Source of the DNA: [Clostridium] innocuum
GTDB lineage: Bacteria > Bacillota_I > Bacilli_A > Erysipelotrichales > Erysipelotrichaceae
DNA length: 64,000 nucleotides
Assembly (NCBI GenBank): GCA_012317185.1
Contig: CP048838.1
Location: 3,472,001 to 3,536,000, forward strand
Reading direction: 5' to 3'
Below, in pieces: positions 25,904-34,904 of the stretch. The notes beneath the pieces were generated by a model that did no database searches, had not been told where the DNA came from, and worked only from the letters and a program-made list of their open reading frames with translations. The translations under genes and the position numbers were made by a program. Numbering within the stretch: the first letter of the stretch is position 1; each line of letters begins with the position of its first letter.

Positions 25904-26776
25904 TCACCTGCTCTTTCTCTTTTCATTGATCAGCTTTGGGAAATAACCGCTGATACGCACATGATCGAAGAAGATCACAAAGGCCTGTTCATCACAGCCC
26001 TGTACCTTTTTTTTCAAATGACCGTATTGTCCTCTGGTAATTGCCACCATCATGACCTCCTTCCTGCGTCCGCTGTAGCCGCCTGTTCCATCCCAGACAG
26101 TAACACCACGCCCCACATCCAGGATCAGCTGCTGCTTCAGTTCATGATTTTCCGTGATAATCAAAGCAGCCGATTCTGCATTATCCTCGTGAATGCGATC
26201 CAGCACGAAGGACAGGATACAGCTGTGTACGATGGAATATAAGGCTACCTGACTGTCGTAAATGAGAAAACAGAGTAGATAAATCACCGTATTGACCAGC
26301 AGATAGATACTGCCGACACTTCCTTTTCCTGTTTTTGTCAGATACAGTCCGATGATGTCAATACCTCCGCCGCTCCCGCGTCCCTTGAAGAACAGCCGTG
26401 TACCATATGCACATAGAAAGGAGCCAAGCAGGACAGAGATAAAGACATCCTCAACCAGAGGCGCTTTGGGCACCGGAATCAAAGACAAAAACAAAGATTC
26501 AAACAGTATGACGATTGCCGTATGCACGGCAAATGTTTTCGCCAGCACCCTGGCAGCGAGAATGATCATGAAGATATTCAGGATCAGATTTATAATCCCG
26601 GCGATATCAAAGGAAAGTCGATAGGGCAGGATATGGAGCAGCAGATCCCGGAGCAGCTGGGCGATTCCTAAAAACCCGGCACTGTAGATATGCAGCGGAA
26701 CCAGAAACACATTCATCGAGAAGGAAAACAGCAAAGCTCCGCTGATACAGTACAGCCAGTCCTGTGCTGTCTTCAT
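25904..26776 (-). CDS. YitT family membrane protein (DUF161/DUF2179)
   Basis: A 290-residue polytopic membrane protein with about five to six hydrophobic helices followed by a cytoplasmic DUF2179 domain (VTVWDGTGGYSGRRKEVMMV) typical of YitT proteins. The activity of the family is not established. It overlaps the alanine racemase stop/start by 4 bases (ATGA), so it belongs to the operon. A role in export or import linked to D-alanine or the sugar-acid pathway is possible (inference). Confidence 0.85.
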   Translation of the reverse strand: MKTAQDWLYCISGALLFSFSMNVFLVPLHIYSAGFLGIAQLLRDLLLHILPYRLSFDIAGIINLILNIFMIILAARVLAKTFAVHTAIVILFESLFLSLIPVPKAPLVEDVFISVLLGSFLCAYGTRLFFKGRGSGGGIDIIGLYLTKTGKGSVGSIYLLVNTVIYLLCFLIYDSQVALYSIVHSCILSFVLDRIHEDNAESAALIITENHELKQQLILDVGRGVTVWDGTGGYSGRRKEVMMVAITRGQYGHLKKKVQGCDEQAFVIFFDHVRISGYFPKLINEKRKSR

Positions 26777-27918
26777 ACGATATAGCGCTGAACGCGATCA
26801 CTCATTCCCACCGCGATTTCTCCTGCCGTCCCCTGTATGATTTGGCCAAGCAGATAGCTGCTGACTGCCCCGGTTCCATCATCACCACTCAAAAGTGCAT
26901 ATTCCCCAACCTGCACTGCTTCTATATCGGTCACATCCACCATGAACATATCCATGCATACCTTTCCAATCAAAGGTGCCGGCCTGCCATGTATGGAAAC
27001 ATAGCTCTGCGGGGACTGTGCGATACAGCGTCGGTAGCCATCCGCAAAGCCTGCCGCCAGCACTGCGATTCTGACAGGCTGTTTTGCGATAAAAGCATGA
27101 CCATAGCCCACCCCTTCTCCCGCTGCAATATCCCGCAGCAGGACGATTCTCGCTTTCCAGACAAGCACCTCCCGCAATGGTATTAAGCGCTGCTCCGGGG
27201 CTGAGGCAAGACCAAAGATATAGGCACCGACACGCACCATGTCCATATGCATATCTGGAGCATGTATCGCTGCCTTACTGTTGCATATATGACAGATGCC
27301 CGTATCGATTCTTCGTTCCTGCAACGCCCGGATGCAGCTTTGAAAGCGCTGATACTGCAATTCGGTAAACGCCAGCTCCCTTTGATTGCTGCCGGCACCG
27401 TATACCAGATGGGTATACATCCCTGTTATTTCTATATTCGGCAGTGAAAACAGAGGAAGCAGCTGCTCCACGCAGTCTGCTGTAGAACTACAGCAGTCGA
27501 TTCCCATGCGGTGAAAGCCGGTATCCAGCTTCAAATGCACGGCAGTCTTCAGGTTCATACCTGCACAGCACTCGGAAATATGGGAAAGAAACGTTGCGGA
27601 AAAGGCACTGAGTGTGATGTTGTTTTCCGCAGCCAGGCGTATTTCCTCATCCGATACATAGCCAAAAACAAGAATCGGCTTTTCTCCTGATACGCTTCGC
27701 ACACGCAACGCCTCCTGCATGGTGGCTGTTCCATACCAGTCGCATAAATCGTCCATCGCCTGTACACACGGCTCGATTCCATGACCGTACGCATTCCCTT
27801 TTACGACTGCCATAAACCTCGTTCCTGCTGTGAGATGCCGCTTCAGCTGCATCACGTTTTCCCGAATTCGCGCTGTATGGATTTCTGCATAGGTTCGGCA
27901 GCTGATGTTTTCTTCCAT
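26773..27918 (-). CDS. alr: alanine racemase
   Basis: A PLP-dependent fold-type III racemase interconverting L- and D-alanine. The PLP lysine lies in VVKGNAYGHG and the catalytic tyrosine of the second site in GYGHAFIAK; CMDMFMVDVTD is also typical. The chosen ATG (27916-27918) gives 381 residues, the usual length; an upstream GTG at 27939 would overlap the aminotransferase stop. It follows the D-amino acid aminotransferase gene directly and lies within an operon of sugar-acid PTS genes, so it may recycle D-alanine produced there in addition to cell-wall supply (inference). Confidence 0.9.
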   Translation of the reverse strand: MEENISCRTYAEIHTARIRENVMQLKRHLTAGTRFMAVVKGNAYGHGIEPCVQAMDDLCDWYGTATMQEALRVRSVSGEKPILVFGYVSDEEIRLAAENNITLSAFSATFLSHISECCAGMNLKTAVHLKLDTGFHRMGIDCCSSTADCVEQLLPLFSLPNIEITGMYTHLVYGAGSNQRELAFTELQYQRFQSCIRALQERRIDTGICHICNSKAAIHAPDMHMDMVRVGAYIFGLASAPEQRLIPLREVLVWKARIVLLRDIAAGEGVGYGHAFIAKQPVRIAVLAAGFADGYRRCIAQSPQSYVSIHGRPAPLIGKVCMDMFMVDVTDIEAVQVGEYALLSGDDGTGAVSSYLLGQIIQGTAGEIAVGMSDRVQRYIV

Positions 27919-27920
27919 AC

Positions 27921-28811
27921 CTATTCGGCTTTGCCGCACTCCGCAATGATGGCGGCTTCATATGCTTTTTGCAGCTGCTTCAAAATCGGTCCGGGCTTTC
28001 CATCCCTGATCGTATGCCCGTCCACCTTTAAAACTGCACTGCATTCCGTATTCGTATCAGCGACAATGACCTCATCTGCGGCATACAGCTCATCCAGTGT
28101 AAAATTGCCTTCACGAAATGGTATCTGTTCCTGCTCACACAGTGCCTCCAGTATTTTCTTCGTCGTACTGGGCAGAATATCCTCATTTTCAACATGTGTC
28201 AGTATACAGCCGTCCTGAACAATCAGGATTGAGCCGGATTTTTCTTCCGTGACAATACCGTCCTTTACCAGAATCGCCTTCCCTGCCCCTTTTCTCTTTG
28301 CCTCAGAGCGCGCCATGCAGTTTGGAATCAGATTCAGTGTTTTTACATGACAGTATTTCCAGCGGATATCCTCCACACTGATCGCAGTTGTTCCCGCCTG
28401 GATTTTCTTCACATTGCGGGGAGCATGTACCGCAAAGCCGGACAGCACCGGCCTTTGATCCTCACGCCCGGGATACAGATGGTTTCGGATACCGTCATCC
28501 CCTCTTGTCAGCTGCATATACACATAACCGCTGTGCATATCATTCTCCTCAACCAGCTGCTGAAAGAAGCCTTCGAATTCCTCCCTTGTATACTGCAGAT
28601 TGAAATCAATGACATCCGCCCCCTGAAACAGACGGTCGAGATGCCGCTTTAGACCAAACAGCTTCCCATTGTATACACGAACGACCTCATACAGACCGTC
28701 TCCGAAGACATAGCCGCGGTCCTGCAGAGAAATGTGGATATCCTGCTCTTTGACCATAGCTCCCTTCCATAAATATCGTTCCCCGATTCCTTTTTTTTCT
28801 ATTCCATTCAT
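27921..28811 (-). CDS. dat: D-amino-acid aminotransferase (class IV PLP)
   Basis: A 296-residue class IV aminotransferase. The N-terminal DRGYVFGDGLYEVVRVYNGK and the PLP-lysine segment VKTLNLIPN identify a D-alanine aminotransferase-like enzyme, and EVIVADTNTECSAVLKVDG is the expected C-terminal motif. It transfers amino groups between D-amino acids and 2-oxo acids, typically D-alanine and pyruvate. In this operon it lies between a mannose-type PTS with a KDPG-type aldolase and alanine racemase. It may transaminate an amino-sugar acid to pyruvate (inference). Confidence 0.88.
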   Translation of the reverse strand: MNGIEKKGIGERYLWKGAMVKEQDIHISLQDRGYVFGDGLYEVVRVYNGKLFGLKRHLDRLFQGADVIDFNLQYTREEFEGFFQQLVEENDMHSGYVYMQLTRGDDGIRNHLYPGREDQRPVLSGFAVHAPRNVKKIQAGTTAISVEDIRWKYCHVKTLNLIPNCMARSEAKRKGAGKAILVKDGIVTEEKSGSILIVQDGCILTHVENEDILPSTTKKILEALCEQEQIPFREGNFTLDELYAADEVIVADTNTECSAVLKVDGHTIRDGKPGPILKQLQKAYEAAIIAECGKAE

Positions 28812-28827
28812 CCTTATATCCTTCTTT

Positions 28828-29253
28828 CTATTCCTTGCATGCCGAATAGCTTATTTTCCCGCTCAGCATCCCGTATGTTTCTTTGAACACCTCATCCATG
28901 TGCTCCTTCAGCTCATCAAAATTCATGAATTTACGGGAGGTCACAGCTTCCAGAAAAATCGGAAGGTTGATACCGTAAAAGCATTCCAGCTTTTTCTCTT
29001 TATACAGTCTGCCGATTGCCTTTGCTGTGACATTGCAGGGGGAGCCTCCCAGTAAATCTGTCAAAACGATCACACCGTCCCCTTCATCCGCCTGTTCGAT
29101 TGCCTTGTATACCTTCTGTTCAAACTGTTCAATGCTGTCTCCGTGAAACAGTCCCAGATGTGCAACATTCCCGATATTTCCGACAATCAGCTTTCCGCTG
29201 CTGACAAAGGCTTCTGCCAGGGGTCCATGTGTGGCGAGTACCAGTCCTATCAT
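28828..29253 (-). CDS. PTS system mannose-family EIIA component (dga-like operon)
   Basis: A 141-residue EIIA domain with the phosphorylated His in LATHGPLAEAF and the motif VLTDLLGGSPCN. It is the fifth gene of the operon, with 15-base spacing on both sides. It passes phosphate from HPr to the EIIB encoded just upstream. Confidence 0.9.
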   Translation of the reverse strand: MIGLVLATHGPLAEAFVSSGKLIVGNIGNVAHLGLFHGDSIEQFEQKVYKAIEQADEGDGVIVLTDLLGGSPCNVTAKAIGRLYKEKKLECFYGINLPIFLEAVTSRKFMNFDELKEHMDEVFKETYGMLSGKISYSACKE

Positions 29254-29268
29254 ACGACGTGCCCTCCC

Positions 29269-29745
29269 CTAGGCTGCGTCTTTGATTTCGATTCGCTTAT
29301 CATCCGGTACGACTCGAATATAGACGTCCATGCCCTTGCTCTGCATAGCCTTGATGCTATTCATTTCTTCCTCATTCACCGCAATGTTGCGATACAGCTT
29401 TCGTCTGTCTGCCCGGGCACCGATTCCGCCGATTCCCACTTCCTGTATCGGAACACCCGCATCATGCAGATCCGCGAAAACCATCGGTGTTTTTGCGAGC
29501 AAAAAGATACGTTCATCCTCACTGCCTGCTTCTTTGAGATAGGAGATGGCACTGCTTACGGAAAGCACCTCCAGCTCCAGACTGCTCGGCATTGCGGATT
29601 TCATGATCATTTTCATAAAGGAATCCTTTGCGGCCTTATCATCCACAATAATCACCTTGCTTGCTTTGGTATGCAAGACCCAGGCCGTCATGACCTGCCC
29701 GTGTACCAGCCGGTCATCAACGCGTGCGTATACAATATTTTTCAT
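29269..29745 (-). CDS. PTS system mannose-family EIIB component (dga-like operon)
   Basis: A 158-residue EIIB with His15 in ARVDDRLVHGQV. The ATG at 29743-29745 follows AGAGG and lies only 4 bases after the aldolase stop; a longer frame extension overlaps the aldolase gene and is not favoured. It phosphorylates the substrate during transport by the EIIC/EIID pair. Confidence 0.9.
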   Translation of the reverse strand: MKNIVYARVDDRLVHGQVMTAWVLHTKASKVIIVDDKAAKDSFMKMIMKSAMPSSLELEVLSVSSAISYLKEAGSEDERIFLLAKTPMVFADLHDAGVPIQEVGIGGIGARADRRKLYRNIAVNEEEMNSIKAMQSKGMDVYIRVVPDDKRIEIKDAA

Positions 29746-29749
29746 ACAA

Positions 29750-30403
29750 TTATTCCTCTTCCTTCTGCAGACAGGCGATAAATGCCTCTGCGCGGTGCTG
29801 CAATTCCTCAAAGCGGCCTTCCTGAATCACACGCTTATCCATCAAGCGTCCGCTGATACCATAGCCGGTGCAGCCGACAGCCGCAAATTCTGCGATATTT
29901 TCCTCGGTGATTCCCGCAGTCGCAATGAATTTCACATGGGAAATCGGTCCCATCAGATCCTTAATGTAGGAGGCTGTCATTCTGGCAGCCGGAAACAGCT
30001 TAACATAATCTGCACCGTATTCATGTGCATCCAGTACCTCGCTGGGGCTCAGTGCTCCCGGAATGGACAGCATGCCCAGCTCCTTTGTTTTACGAATGAC
30101 CGCTTCATTGACATTCGGTGAAATGATATAGGCAGCCTTTGCCTGATACGCAAGCTCCACCTGTGCAGGACTGACAACCGTCCCTGCCCCGATCGCCATA
30201 CGGCCTCGAAAATGCTCCTCCAGCATGGTGATCGCATCCAGTGTTTCCTTATAATCCTTGCTTTTCTGATCGAAGGTGACCTCCGCCAGACGGATGCCGC
30301 CCTTATACAGTGCTTCCATCGTCTTGAGGAGGGTGTCACCATAGACACCCCTGCAAATCACGATAAGCTTATGCTCCTCCAGCATGGCTCGAATTGTATC
30401 CAT
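29750..30403 (-). CDS. KDPG-type aldolase (2-keto-3-deoxy-6-phosphogluconate aldolase family)
   Basis: A 217-residue class I aldolase of the KDPG/KHG family, DgaF-like. It shows MAIGAGTVVSPAQVELA, IISPNVNEAV and the Schiff-base Lys in YVKLFPAARM. It splits a 2-keto-3-deoxy-sugar acid 6-phosphate into pyruvate and glyceraldehyde-3-phosphate. Position among the PTS genes implies that its substrate comes from the transported sugar acid. The start ATG lies behind AAAGGAG. In Salmonella, DgaF has this role for D-glucosaminate. Confidence 0.9.
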   Translation of the reverse strand: MDTIRAMLEEHKLIVICRGVYGDTLLKTMEALYKGGIRLAEVTFDQKSKDYKETLDAITMLEEHFRGRMAIGAGTVVSPAQVELAYQAKAAYIISPNVNEAVIRKTKELGMLSIPGALSPSEVLDAHEYGADYVKLFPAARMTASYIKDLMGPISHVKFIATAGITEENIAEFAAVGCTGYGISGRLMDKRVIQEGRFEELQHRAEAFIACLQKEEE

Positions 30404-30426
30404 ATAAACTCCTTTCTTCGTTTATT

Positions 30427-31275
30427 TTAGAAGAATCCAATCAGCACACCGACAATAGCGATGGCAATCAAAATCAGTATGATCTTAGATGTTGAAAGCT
30501 TTTTCTGCAGCAGGAAGTAAGAGAGAAAGACAAAGCCAACCGGCAGTAAGCCCTTGAATATCGCATCGAAGATGGTTTCCTGCAGGACCATGTCCGAGCT
30601 TCCCAGATGCAGCACCGTGGAAGAAGTAACCGTTACAGTCGTAGCCGCAAGCCCTCCCAGGGTAATGGCTCCAACTGCCGTAGCCAGCGTCATAAAGCGC
30701 TCCAGCTTTCCGCTCGCAAACAGACCGTTGACAGCTTCCTTTCCCTTTTTATAGGAGGTCTGGAACATCCAGTAGCAGGGCACCATGACATAGAGAACGG
30801 TTACGATCATATAGAAGATCGGACCGAAGAAGTTGCCGTCCATTCCCATACCGATCGCAATGGAGGCAATGATAGGGATTGCCGTTCCCTGTCGCAGAGC
30901 ATCAAATACACCTGCCAGCGGTCCCATCAGTCCGGTTTTGATTGCGCTGATGACCTCGCCTTCAATTGGCAGTCCGTTTGCACGCTCCTCCTCAAGGGAG
31001 CATACCAGCCCCATGATGATGGAGCCGCCGTAATACCCGGCTGTATTAAAGAATTCCATGTGTCGCTGGCACGCATTCACAAATTCTTCCTTATCATCAC
31101 CATACAGCCGCTTCAGCACCGGTCCCAGACAGCCCAGCACACCGGGTGCCTGCAGACGCTCGTAGCTCAGCGTTGCTTCTCCAAGCAGATGCCAGAGAAG
31201 AAAGCATTTATTTAAATCGGTCTTTGTCAGCTTTTTCTCAGTCTGTACGTTGGTATCTGTTATCTGACGTTCCAT
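30427..31275 (-). CDS. PTS system mannose-family EIID component (dga-like operon)
   Basis: A 282-residue EIID with the signature GLMGPLAGVFDALRQGTAIP and the usual C-terminal hydrophobic segments. It starts 3 bases after the EIIC stop and is therefore coupled to it. It forms the membrane permease with EIIC. Confidence 0.92.
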   Translation of the reverse strand: MERQITDTNVQTEKKLTKTDLNKCFLLWHLLGEATLSYERLQAPGVLGCLGPVLKRLYGDDKEEFVNACQRHMEFFNTAGYYGGSIIMGLVCSLEEERANGLPIEGEVISAIKTGLMGPLAGVFDALRQGTAIPIIASIAIGMGMDGNFFGPIFYMIVTVLYVMVPCYWMFQTSYKKGKEAVNGLFASGKLERFMTLATAVGAITLGGLAATTVTVTSSTVLHLGSSDMVLQETIFDAIFKGLLPVGFVFLSYFLLQKKLSTSKIILILIAIAIVGVLIGFF

Positions 31276-31278
31276 ACT

Positions 31279-32046
31279 CTACACCTCTTCCTTTGCTCGG
31301 TTGAATTTGAGATCAGCATACAGGGATGCAATAATGAAGGCTACAACTGCAATGACAATCATTGGCACATTGCCGTAGATAGAAAGCACGAAGCCCAGCA
31401 TAAACAACTGAATAATATTCGGACGGTTGGACAGCAGCCGCAGGATGATCGCAATACCCATCGCCGGCAGTATCTGTCCGATCACGGTAAGAATCTGCAT
31501 CGGCGTTCCCTTTAAGGCGTCCAGCACCTGTGTAGCGACATCTGTTCCGAAATACAGGATTCCGAAGACCGGTACCGCAGAGATACAGAAGGTTGCAATC
31601 TGTGCAAGTACGAATTGTACAAAGTAAATCTTTTTCATATCCCCCTGTGCGGCGGCACTGTCCACCATGTGTACGAATACGGAGTTGATGGTGCTTCGCA
31701 GATTCCATACGATGGTCCCGACAAGACCAAAGGATACGGCAATCGTAACTGCGACCTCCGGAGTGGCTCCAGTTGCTATCGCCAAAGATGTTCCGACAAC
31801 CCCTGCAATGCCGGGATCGCTTGGAATTGCACCTCCGACATTCAGAAACCCAAGAACTACGGTATTGATCGTCGCACCGATGATCAGACCATTTTGCGGA
31901 TCCCCCAGAATCAGACCGACGATGGTGCCGGATACGAGCGGCTGGCGAATGGATACGTGTACGATTCCTGTAAGCCAGGGTGGTGAGCACAGCGTCATAT
32001 AATACAAAATTCCGATAAGCGCTGCCTGTAAAAAGTTAATTTCCAT
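31279..32046 (-). CDS. PTS system mannose-family EIIC component (dga-like operon)
   Basis: A 255-residue membrane permease subunit, first gene of the operon. It shows RQPLVSGTIVGLILGDPQNG and the conserved VGGAIPSDPGIAGVVGT region of sugar-acid type EIIC proteins. The ATG follows a GAGGAG site. A consensus sigma-A promoter lies about 60 bases upstream. Confidence 0.92.
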   Translation of the reverse strand: MEINFLQAALIGILYYMTLCSPPWLTGIVHVSIRQPLVSGTIVGLILGDPQNGLIIGATINTVVLGFLNVGGAIPSDPGIAGVVGTSLAIATGATPEVAVTIAVSFGLVGTIVWNLRSTINSVFVHMVDSAAAQGDMKKIYFVQFVLAQIATFCISAVPVFGILYFGTDVATQVLDALKGTPMQILTVIGQILPAMGIAIILRLLSNRPNIIQLFMLGFVLSIYGNVPMIVIAVVAFIIASLYADLKFNRAKEEV

Positions 32047-32104
32047 GTTTTTTCTCCTCTCATGTTGTTTGAAAACCTAGTAGCTACTGACTGTTTACAC
32101 ACAT

Positions 32105-32133
32105 ACTATAATCGCTCAAAAACCTCCCGTCAA
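32105..32133 (-). promoter_or_regulatory. sigma-A promoter of the dga-like operon
   Basis: Read leftward: TTGACG (complement of 32128-32133), 17-base spacer, TATAGT (complement of 32105-32110). On the other strand a TATAAT at 32271-32276 is the likely -10 of the divergent regulator; its -35 is weak. The rest of 32047-32442 is non-coding. Confidence 0.75.
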
Positions 32134-32442
32134 ATAACGCAAAAGCACAGTTTTTTTACATTCGTGTCACTTAAAAGATAGAAAAAGACGGTGATATTTT
32201 CCAATATATGCAAATTATTTCAATATCCGCATATGTGTGCTTTTATTACCCACACAAACTATATCCGTGCTATAATAAGTGTGCAAGCAGACGGCATGCG
32301 TGCATTCTGCAGCCCGGAAATTCAGCACCAAAAAGTGGAGGAAGTGTGAAAGAAAATCAAATTTATGAAAAGACAAGTAGCTTGAAACGTCTTTCATGCA
32401 ATGCCTGTGTCCGCGTGCAAAACGCGGGGAGTGGAGGAAACT

Positions 32443-34776
32443 ATGAAAAAAGCACCTCGAATGAAGGATATTCAAAACCTGATTGCCAGCTATACGGCAA
32501 ACGGCATTACAGCACACACCTATGATTTCAGCAGCTGTAATGCGCATGACATCGCATTGATTCTGAAAATTGATCGAACCAATGTATCCCGCGTTCTCAA
32601 TCAGCTGCATCGTGAAAACCGGCTCATCAAGCTGCAGGGACGCCCTACCCTGTATCTCGACGCCGGTGTCATTCACTCATTTTCTACAGAGCCGGTTCCG
32701 TATACACTGCCGGTGGGAAGAGATATTCAGGAATACCTGCATCAGGATAAGCTTGTGCGCGTGCGGGAGCACAGCAGCAGGCAAACGCTCACCTACACCG
32801 GTATTCATGCGAACGAATCCCTGCATTCCCTGTATCAGGAGCTGTTGGCGATTCTCATGTATCCCCAAGCCCTTCAAAGCTTGGCGCTTTGTGCCCCCTA
32901 TGGAGAAGGCAAGCATCATTTTCTGAAATTTTTTATAGAAAAGGCGAAGGAGCTGCAGATGCTTGGCAGGCATACACAAATACTGGAGCATGTGCTAAGC
33001 GATGCGGCAGATGAGCAGAATCAGATTTATAACATGCATCCGGAGACCCCCGCCTTCCTCATTCTGGATGTACAATGCAGTGATATGCACATTGTACAGC
33101 AGGTGGCAGAAAAGCTGCAGAAGCAGCATGCCGCCTTACACAGCAGCTGGAAAGTATGTTACCTGTTTCATGATGCAAATGCGGATATCGCACAGCTGCA
33201 GCGGTTTATAGACTATCCGATGGTGTTTCCCAGTTATGAGATGCGTACGCTGAAGGAACGTCTGGAAATCATATTCGCTGAAATACAGCGGCAGTCCGAT
33301 ATTCTGAATCAAACCATCTGTCTGCATAAAAATGTAATCACCTGTATGGCACTTGCAAACAAAGCATATACCACACACATTTCCCTGCAGGAGCTGCGCC
33401 GTTCCATCATACGGGCACATTACAGCTTTATTCAGCGCAAGGCCAATGTCATCGATATCACCTTTGAGCATCTGTCCGATGGTATGCTGAACAGCATTCG
33501 GGATGTATCCTCCCGCTTTGCACAGCTGCACAGTATCCTCGATCTGTTTGACGGTGATGTGCTTTATTTCATACCGCAGACCTCCTGCCGCTTCTTTACC
33601 GCACTGCATCATGCCGTCCTGAATGAGCAGCATCTGATTGACAGCAACGATGATGAGCAGATTGTTTCCATCTGTAATTCCATGCTGAAAAAGACAGAGA
33701 AAATAGAGATCAATACAATTCGCTCCATCTTTGTGAAAGAGCTTTACGATCTGATGTTCCCGCTGCTGGCATCCACCCCGCTCAAGCAGAAGGAGACGAT
33801 GATCTTCGTTTTATTTGAATATCTGCAAAATCTCATAACGGAATTAAAGAATAACACCTATACCCGCAGCTTTACACCGTCACACGGTCTTGGGACAAAG
33901 CGCACGGATGCTGTTACGGAGGATATCGCACAGATCATTCAATCCAAGATGGAGGTTGTGCTGCCGCAGGATGAGCGCATTCTGATCAGCACCTACCTGC
34001 AGCTGGCCATTCAAAAGCTGGAGGCCAAAACTCCGATACTGTTTGTATGCCACGGGGAGGATATCGCCGCTAATTATGAAAAATACATACGCTCAGCCAA
34101 TCTTTACGAAAACTGTCATTCGCTCGATTATTCCGAAGCCTGGCGAAGAAAGGAATTTCACCTCTTCCTCGATCACGTATGCGACAGGATCCAGCAGATC
34201 GATAATCATGAGACCCTGCTGCTGTTTAGTGATATCGCTCCGTTAACAGAGATTGGCGAACAGATCAGCAGCCGTCTGCATATCGATGTACAAAGCTATG
34301 CCCCTATCTCGCTTCCGCTTATTCTCAATACCATATCCGCAATGAAGCACGGGCATGCACAGGAATACAGCCAGCCGCAGACACCAAGTTTTCCTGCTTC
34401 CTCTCTCAGTGAGAATTCCCGAACACTGATTGACCGTATTTCCCGTCAGATACTCCAGCAGTCCCTGGTCTTTCTGGATGCGAACAAGGCTTCCTCCTCT
34501 TTGATGGTTGTCCTGTTAAATATTTTGAAAAAGCTGAAGCTCGGTTATAGTGATGAAATTACCATCCGTTTTATCATACACGGTGCATTCGTCATCGAGC
34601 GTGCCATCCGCAGCGATCCCCTGCCAAACAAAAAAACACGCGAGATTATCAATTCCCATGCCGATGTGTACAATACGATCAGTCTTGAGCTGAATGAATT
34701 GAACAATATTTTCAACATCAGTATATCCAAAGCTGAAATTGCCACGATTACACAGATCTTTCTGGAATATATGTAA
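32443..34776 (+). CDS. DgaR/LevR-like PTS-regulated transcriptional regulator
   Basis: A 777-residue regulator divergent from the PTS operon. It shows an N-terminal winged helix-turn-helix (about 1-70; ALILKIDRTNVSRVLNQLHR), a degenerate AAA+ domain, a PRD region, a mannose-type EIIA-like segment with His near 536 (FVCHGEDIAANYE), and a C-terminal PRD (RFIIHGAFVIERAIR). The Walker A is reduced to APYGEGKH and no GAFTGA loop is present, so ATP use and sigma-54 contact look lost. The ATG at 32443 follows GGAGG; a start 14 codons upstream is possible but has no such site. It presumably senses the PTS phosphorylation state and controls the operon. Confidence 0.82.
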   Translation: MKKAPRMKDIQNLIASYTANGITAHTYDFSSCNAHDIALILKIDRTNVSRVLNQLHRENRLIKLQGRPTLYLDAGVIHSFSTEPVPYTLPVGRDIQEYLHQDKLVRVREHSSRQTLTYTGIHANESLHSLYQELLAILMYPQALQSLALCAPYGEGKHHFLKFFIEKAKELQMLGRHTQILEHVLSDAADEQNQIYNMHPETPAFLILDVQCSDMHIVQQVAEKLQKQHAALHSSWKVCYLFHDANADIAQLQRFIDYPMVFPSYEMRTLKERLEIIFAEIQRQSDILNQTICLHKNVITCMALANKAYTTHISLQELRRSIIRAHYSFIQRKANVIDITFEHLSDGMLNSIRDVSSRFAQLHSILDLFDGDVLYFIPQTSCRFFTALHHAVLNEQHLIDSNDDEQIVSICNSMLKKTEKIEINTIRSIFVKELYDLMFPLLASTPLKQKETMIFVLFEYLQNLITELKNNTYTRSFTPSHGLGTKRTDAVTEDIAQIIQSKMEVVLPQDERILISTYLQLAIQKLEAKTPILFVCHGEDIAANYEKYIRSANLYENCHSLDYSEAWRRKEFHLFLDHVCDRIQQIDNHETLLLFSDIAPLTEIGEQISSRLHIDVQSYAPISLPLILNTISAMKHGHAQEYSQPQTPSFPASSLSENSRTLIDRISRQILQQSLVFLDANKASSSLMVVLLNILKKLKLGYSDEITIRFIIHGAFVIERAIRSDPLPNKKTREIINSHADVYNTISLELNELNNIFNISISKAEIATITQIFLEYM

Positions 34777-34847
34777 TCAAAAAAATCATGTGCACCCTTT
34801 GATGCCCCGCTTCCGGCTTATACTTTCCTATTTCATATCACAAAAAA

Positions 34848-34880
34848 ACGGACCGCTGCGCTATACCGGCAGTTGTCCGT
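34848..34880. terminator. bidirectional terminator between regulator and gltX
   Basis: ACGGAC (34848-34853) pairs with GTCCGT (34875-34880), with further inner pairing. An A-run precedes and a T-run follows, so it serves both the rightward regulator and the leftward gltX. Confidence 0.75.
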
Positions 34881-34904
34881 TTTCTTTATGTATGGATGGA
34901 AAAA

